Source of the DNA: an uncultured Pseudoxanthomonas sp.
Lineage (GTDB): Bacteria > Pseudomonadota > Gammaproteobacteria > Xanthomonadales > Xanthomonadaceae
Assembly (NCBI GenBank): GCA_946886405.1
Contig: CAMPIO010000123.1
Coordinates: 1 to 8,456, forward strand
Reading direction: 5' to 3'
Length of the DNA: 8,456 bases
Part shown: one piece after another, positions 5,676 to 8,456 of the stretch
Layout of the letters: each line of letters starts with the position of its first letter
Position numbering within the stretch: the stretch's first letter is position 1
The notes under the pieces: generated by a model
Told to the model about the DNA's origin: nothing
The model's database searches: none
What the model saw: only the letters and a program-made list of their open reading frames with translations
Made by a program: the position numbers and the translations under genes

Positions 5676-6007
5676 TGCATCTGTTGCATCTGCTGCATCA
5701 TCTCCATGTACTGCTCCATGCCGCCGGTGGCGAGCATGACGATATTGAGCAGCAGGCCGATGATGGCGAATGCGGTAGCCACCCAGCACCAGGTCTTGGC
5801 GTTGGCGGACGCACGGCGCGCGCCTTCCAGGTCGCCCTGGTTGAGCTTGCCGTTCACCTGCGACGAGAACACGATCGCGACGATGCCGATCAGGCCGAGC
5901 GGACAGCACAGGCAGGTCGCGAGAACCGTGGACACGATGGCCCAGGCGAGATGATTGGGGACGCTGTCCGGCGTGGACGACGAGGGCATGGGAGGTACGG
6001 CGCTCAT
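5672..6007 (-). CDS. CD225/dispanin family small membrane protein, copy 2
   Basis: This 111-residue protein starts MSAVPPMPSS. A Pro/Ser-rich N-terminus leads into PNHLAWAIVSTVLATCLCCPLG (17-38), a first membrane segment with a cysteine cluster (Cys32, Cys34, Cys35). A polar loop carries SSQVNGKLNQGDLEGARRAS (48-67), and a second membrane helix lies at about 74-93. This is the dispanin fold shared with vertebrate IFITM proteins. The tail ends in a Met/Gln-rich repeat, MEQYMEMMQQMQQMQ. The start is supported by AAGGA 8 nt upstream (complement of 6016-6020). It follows a second dispanin gene by 43 nt and overlaps DUF2752 by 4 nt. Bacterial members have no established function; a role in shaping or stabilising the membrane is inferred from the family. 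Confidence 0.86.
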   Translation of the reverse strand: MSAVPPMPSSSTPDSVPNHLAWAIVSTVLATCLCCPLGLIGIVAIVFSSQVNGKLNQGDLEGARRASANAKTWCWVATAFAIIGLLLNIVMLATGGMEQYMEMMQQMQQMQ

Positions 6008-6050
6008 GCAGGCTTTCCTTGTGCAGGGATGGAGGGTCGTGCGAGTCGGC

Positions 6051-6338
6051 CTACATGCCGCTCATGCCGCCCAATAGTGCCAGACCGCCGAACAAAAAGA
6101 ACCAGAGCGCCATCAGGATCGGGCCGATCAGCGCCGATGCGATCGCCCAGTTCAACGCCTTCCGCGATGCATCTTGCGCACCGGTCAGATCGCCTGCCGC
6201 GCGCTTGCCGTCCACCTGCGCGGCGAACACGATGGAGACGATGCCCAGCGGCAGGCAGCAGAACAGCGTGCTGAGGATCGCCCACACCAGATGATTGGGA
6301 ACGTAGGGTCCGTGCATCGACGGCGGAAGGTTGCTCAT
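6051..6338 (-). CDS. CD225/dispanin family small membrane protein, copy 1
   Basis: This 95-residue protein starts MSNLPPSMHG. It has a short Pro-rich N-terminus, then VPNHLVWAILSTLFCCLPLG (13-32), a first membrane segment with Cys27 and Cys28. A polar loop carries AAQVDGKRAAGDLTGAQDAS (39-58), and a second helix lies at about 63-88. The GDLTGAQ motif and the position of the double cysteine closely resemble vertebrate IFITM proteins, whose matching cysteines are palmitoylated. The Gly/Met-rich C-terminus is short and lacks the repeat tail of its neighbour. It is the first gene of a three-gene minus-strand operon with the second dispanin and DUF2752. The ribosome binding site is poor. Function in bacteria is unknown. 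Confidence 0.86.
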   Translation of the reverse strand: MSNLPPSMHGPYVPNHLVWAILSTLFCCLPLGIVSIVFAAQVDGKRAAGDLTGAQDASRKALNWAIASALIGPILMALWFFLFGGLALLGGMSGM

Positions 6339-6450
6339 GGGGTTCTCACGGGAAGACAGAGGGCAGGGCGGAGCCGCCGACGCGCGCGGACATGCGTGAA
6401 GTGAGGGCCCCTGCCGTCAGCCTAGCCGGTACGACGGCGTCGCGGAAGCA
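6339..6450 (-). promoter_or_regulatory. Intergenic region upstream of the dispanin operon, with candidate -10
   Basis: This 112-bp gap separates the transporter-acyltransferase stop from the first dispanin gene. On the minus strand a TAGGCT (complement of 6419-6424) stands about 80 nt before the dispanin ATG. The same hexamer occurs upstream of the transporter gene. A GC-rich inverted repeat, GGCGGAGCCGCC near 6375-6386, lies between them and could be a weak terminator or leader structure, but it lacks a T-tract. No good -35 is seen. Confidence 0.3.
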
Positions 6451-8346
6451 TCACGCGGCATCGCCCCTCAGCGCACGCACCTTCGCCTCCAGTACCTCGG
6501 CATCCACGGTCGCGCCGTCCATCGGCTCGCCCGCCACGACGTCCACGTGCGCGCGGAACCGGCGCGGTACGCGCATGCGGCTCAGGCGCGTATCGCGCCG
6601 ACTCCACATGCTGGCCCACATGCCCTTCAGCGCCATCGGTACGACCGGTACCGGACGTCGTTCGAGGATCTTCTCCACGCCGGACTTGAACGCGGCGATC
6701 TCGCCGTCCTTCGTCAGTGCGCCCTCGGGAAATATCCCGACGATTTCGCCCGCCGCCAGCGCCGCGTCGATCTCATCGAACGCACGACGCATCATCTCGG
6801 GATCTTCTCTCGCGCCTGCGATCGGAATGGCCTTGGCGGTGCGGAAGATCCAGCTCATCACCGGAATGTGGAAGATCTTGTAGTACATGACGAAGCGCAC
6901 CGGCCGCGGGATGGTGGCCGACAGGATCAGCGCATCCATGTAACTGACGTGGTTGCAGACGATCAGGGCGGGGCCGTCGTCGGGCACGTGCTTCTCGATG
7001 CCGTGCAGGCGCAGGCGGTACAGCGCGCGCACCAGCAACCAGCTGAGGAAGCGCATCAGGAATTCGGGCACGATGGTGAAGATCCAGATCGCGACCACGG
7101 CGTTGGCGATGGCCAGCGCGAGGAAGATCTGCGGACCGTTCCAGCCCAGCGCATGCAGGCCCAGGCCGACCAGCGCCGCCAACACGATGAAGCCCGAGTT
7201 CTGGATGTTGAGCGCTGCGAACACGCGCGCCATCTGCGAGTTGGCCGTGCGGCTCTGGATCAACGCGAACAGCGGCACCACGAAGATGCCGGCGAACATG
7301 CCGATGCCCACCAGATCGATCATGATGCGCACGCTGCCGGCCTGGCGGACGAATTCCGCCACGCCCAGTCCGCTGGCGGGCGCCGCGCCCGGCCTGGCGA
7401 AGTAGAGGTCGAGCAGGAACGCGGTCATGCCGAACGCGCCCACCGGCACAAGCCCGATCTCGACCGTGCGGCCGGACAGCTTCTCGCACAGCAGTGAACC
7501 GATGCCCGTGCCTACCGAGAACAGCGCCAGCGCGAACACGTACAGCGTCGACGAACCGTCGGCTGCGCCCAGGTGCACCTTGGCGTAGGCCGGCAGCTGC
7601 GAGGTCAGCAGCGTGCCGAAGAACCAGAACCACGACACGCCGAGGATGGCGTTGCGCACGGCCAACTGCTGCTTCGCCATGCGCAGTACGGCCAGCGATT
7701 CGGGAATGGGATTCCAGCGGATCTTCAGATCGGGCGCGCCGGCGTCCATGCGCGGAATCATCCGCGACACCATGTTGCCCAGTATCGCCAGCAGCACGAT
7801 GGCGACGGCAGCCGCCTGCGGTCCATGCGCGCCGGCCACCTGGAAGATCATGCCGCCGGCGATCATGCCGCACAGGATCGAGATCGACGTGCCCATCTCG
7901 ACCAGGCCGTTGCCGCCCGTCAGTTCCTCCGGCTTGAGGATCGAAGGCAGTACGGAGTACTTCACCGGCCCGAACAACGTGGACTGCACGCCGGTGCAGA
8001 ACAGGGCGACCAGCAGGACCGGCATGTTCTGCAGCAGGAAGCCCACCGCCGCCAGCGACATGATGGCGATTTCCATCGTCGTGGTGATGACGATCAGCCT
8101 GTGCTTCTCCAGTTTCTCGGCGAATTGCCCGGCGATGGCGGAGAACAGGAAGTAGGGGAGGATGAAGATCGCCGGCGCCAGCGTGGCGTACAGCGAGAGC
8201 TGGTCGTCGCTCGTGCCGAGGAAGAACAGCAGCGCGATGATCGCCTGCCGGTAGACGTTGTCGTTGAAGGCGCCCAGCGCCTGGACGGTGAAGTACGGCA
8301 GGAACCGCCGTTGTGTCAGCAGCGAGAACTGGCTGTGGCTGGACAT
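6451..8346 (-). CDS. LplT-like MFS transporter fused to PlsC-type acyltransferase
   Basis: This 631-residue two-domain protein starts MSSHSQFSLL. Residues about 8-435 form an MFS transporter of the lysophospholipid transporter (LplT) type, with GAFNDNVYRQA (25-35) in the first helix and LFGPVKYSVLP (123-133) between helices 4 and 5. Residues about 440-631 form a glycerolipid acyltransferase: NHVSYMD holds the catalytic His466 and Asp471 of HX4D, and FPEG (539-542) is the acceptor-binding motif. LplT flips lysophospholipids into the cytoplasmic leaflet and the acyltransferase re-acylates them, so the fusion probably does both steps at the inner membrane. The acyl-ACP synthetase (AMP-binding) domain found in E. 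coli Aas and in three-domain fusions is absent. GGAGG 5 nt before the ATG fixes the start. Substrate is inferred, not shown; sugar or other lipid acceptors are possible. Confidence 0.92.
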   Translation of the reverse strand: MSSHSQFSLLTQRRFLPYFTVQALGAFNDNVYRQAIIALLFFLGTSDDQLSLYATLAPAIFILPYFLFSAIAGQFAEKLEKHRLIVITTTMEIAIMSLAAVGFLLQNMPVLLVALFCTGVQSTLFGPVKYSVLPSILKPEELTGGNGLVEMGTSISILCGMIAGGMIFQVAGAHGPQAAAVAIVLLAILGNMVSRMIPRMDAGAPDLKIRWNPIPESLAVLRMAKQQLAVRNAILGVSWFWFFGTLLTSQLPAYAKVHLGAADGSSTLYVFALALFSVGTGIGSLLCEKLSGRTVEIGLVPVGAFGMTAFLLDLYFARPGAAPASGLGVAEFVRQAGSVRIMIDLVGIGMFAGIFVVPLFALIQSRTANSQMARVFAALNIQNSGFIVLAALVGLGLHALGWNGPQIFLALAIANAVVAIWIFTIVPEFLMRFLSWLLVRALYRLRLHGIEKHVPDDGPALIVCNHVSYMDALILSATIPRPVRFVMYYKIFHIPVMSWIFRTAKAIPIAGAREDPEMMRRAFDEIDAALAAGEIVGIFPEGALTKDGEIAAFKSGVEKILERRPVPVVPMALKGMWASMWSRRDTRLSRMRVPRRFRAHVDVVAGEPMDGATVDAEVLEAKVRALRGDAA

Positions 8347-8350
8347 GCGC

Positions 8351-8355
8351 CCTCC
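8351..8355 (-). promoter_or_regulatory. Ribosome binding site of the transporter-acyltransferase gene
   Basis: On the minus strand this reads GGAGG, 4 nt before the ATG at 8346-8344. It decides the start against a TTG 33 nt further upstream. Confidence 0.7.
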
Positions 8356-8369
8356 GTGGGTTGCCGCGC

Positions 8370-8378
8370 AGCCTAGCA
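8370..8378 (-). promoter_or_regulatory. Candidate extended -10 promoter of the transporter-acyltransferase gene
   Basis: The minus strand reads TGCTAGGCT, an extended -10 pattern (TGnTAnnnT), 24 nt before the ATG. Transcription would begin near 8363, giving a leader of about 17 nt that just contains the ribosome binding site. No -35 hexamer is recognisable upstream, which is common for extended -10 promoters. Beyond it, 8379-8456 shows no supportable gene. Confidence 0.4.
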
Positions 8379-8456
8379 AATCGCGATGGCGGTGCGTGCC
8401 GTCGTGCCCGACAGTGTTCCGTCGATGGCGTTGATGGGTGGCGGGGGCAGGGGGAT

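Noticed and set aside
5318..6274. Plus-strand open frame of 318 codons across the DUF2752/dispanin operon
   Set aside because: It crosses three minus-strand genes with family signatures, and its translation is low-complexity Arg/Pro/Ala.
6375..6386. GC-rich inverted repeat GGCGGAGCCGCC as a terminator after the transporter-acyltransferase gene
   Set aside because: The stem is four or five pairs with almost no loop and no T-tract, so it is not strong enough to list as a terminator.
7573..8376. Plus-strand open frame of 267 codons opposite the transporter domain
   Set aside because: Its translation is a Gln/Arg/His-rich mirror of the MFS gene, with no start signal or homology I recognise.
1..8456. 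CRISPR array, tRNA/rRNA, insertion sequence, attachment site or defence cassette
   Set aside because: No regularly spaced repeats, cloverleaf, transposase or terminal inverted repeats were seen on either strand, and composition is even across the window.
8379..8456. Possible gene at the right edge on either strand
   Set aside because: Short open stretches exist, such as an ATG near 8424, but with no ribosome binding site and too few codons to judge.

Overview
The window is about 8.5 kb of high-GC bacterial chromosome with ordinary housekeeping and envelope genes. It shows no mobile element, phage remnant, CRISPR array or RNA gene. The GC-rich codon usage, the ErpA, NudC and AmpE homologues, and the bactofilin next to DUF6776-type proteins beside erpA suggest a gammaproteobacterium of the Xanthomonadaceae (Lysobacterales), for example a Pseudoxanthomonas, Lysobacter or Luteimonas relative. 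That placement is an inference from protein style, not a database result.

Left part, minus strand (1-891). The N-terminus of an unrecognised gene runs off the left edge. It is preceded upstream by a DUF4126 membrane protein. A 98-bp divergent intergenic region follows.

Central part, plus strand (990-5242). There are six genes. Two paralogous single-pass coiled-coil membrane proteins of the DUF6776 type flank a bactofilin, a polymer-forming cytoskeletal protein. Next come erpA (A-type Fe-S carrier), nudC (zinc-containing Nudix NAD(H)/NAD-RNA pyrophosphatase) that overlaps the erpA stop by 4 nt, and an AmpE-family membrane protein. The DUF6776-bactofilin-DUF6776 block looks like a small envelope or cytoskeleton module. 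erpA and nudC are probably co-expressed. ampE has its own strong ribosome binding site.

Right part, minus strand (8346 down to 5262), convergent with ampE. A 631-residue fusion joins an LplT-like MFS transporter to a PlsC-type acyltransferase and probably flips and re-acylates lysophospholipids. It is followed by a small operon of two CD225/dispanin (IFITM-like) membrane proteins and a DUF2752 membrane protein whose GTG start overlaps the preceding stop by 4 nt.

Most of the encoded proteins are membrane-bound or envelope-related: lysophospholipid recycling, a muropeptide-linked AmpE, the bactofilin module and the dispanins. The items most worth a second look are the bactofilin flanked by paralogues, the dispanin/DUF2752 operon, and the transporter-acyltransferase fusion that lacks the acyl-ACP synthetase domain.
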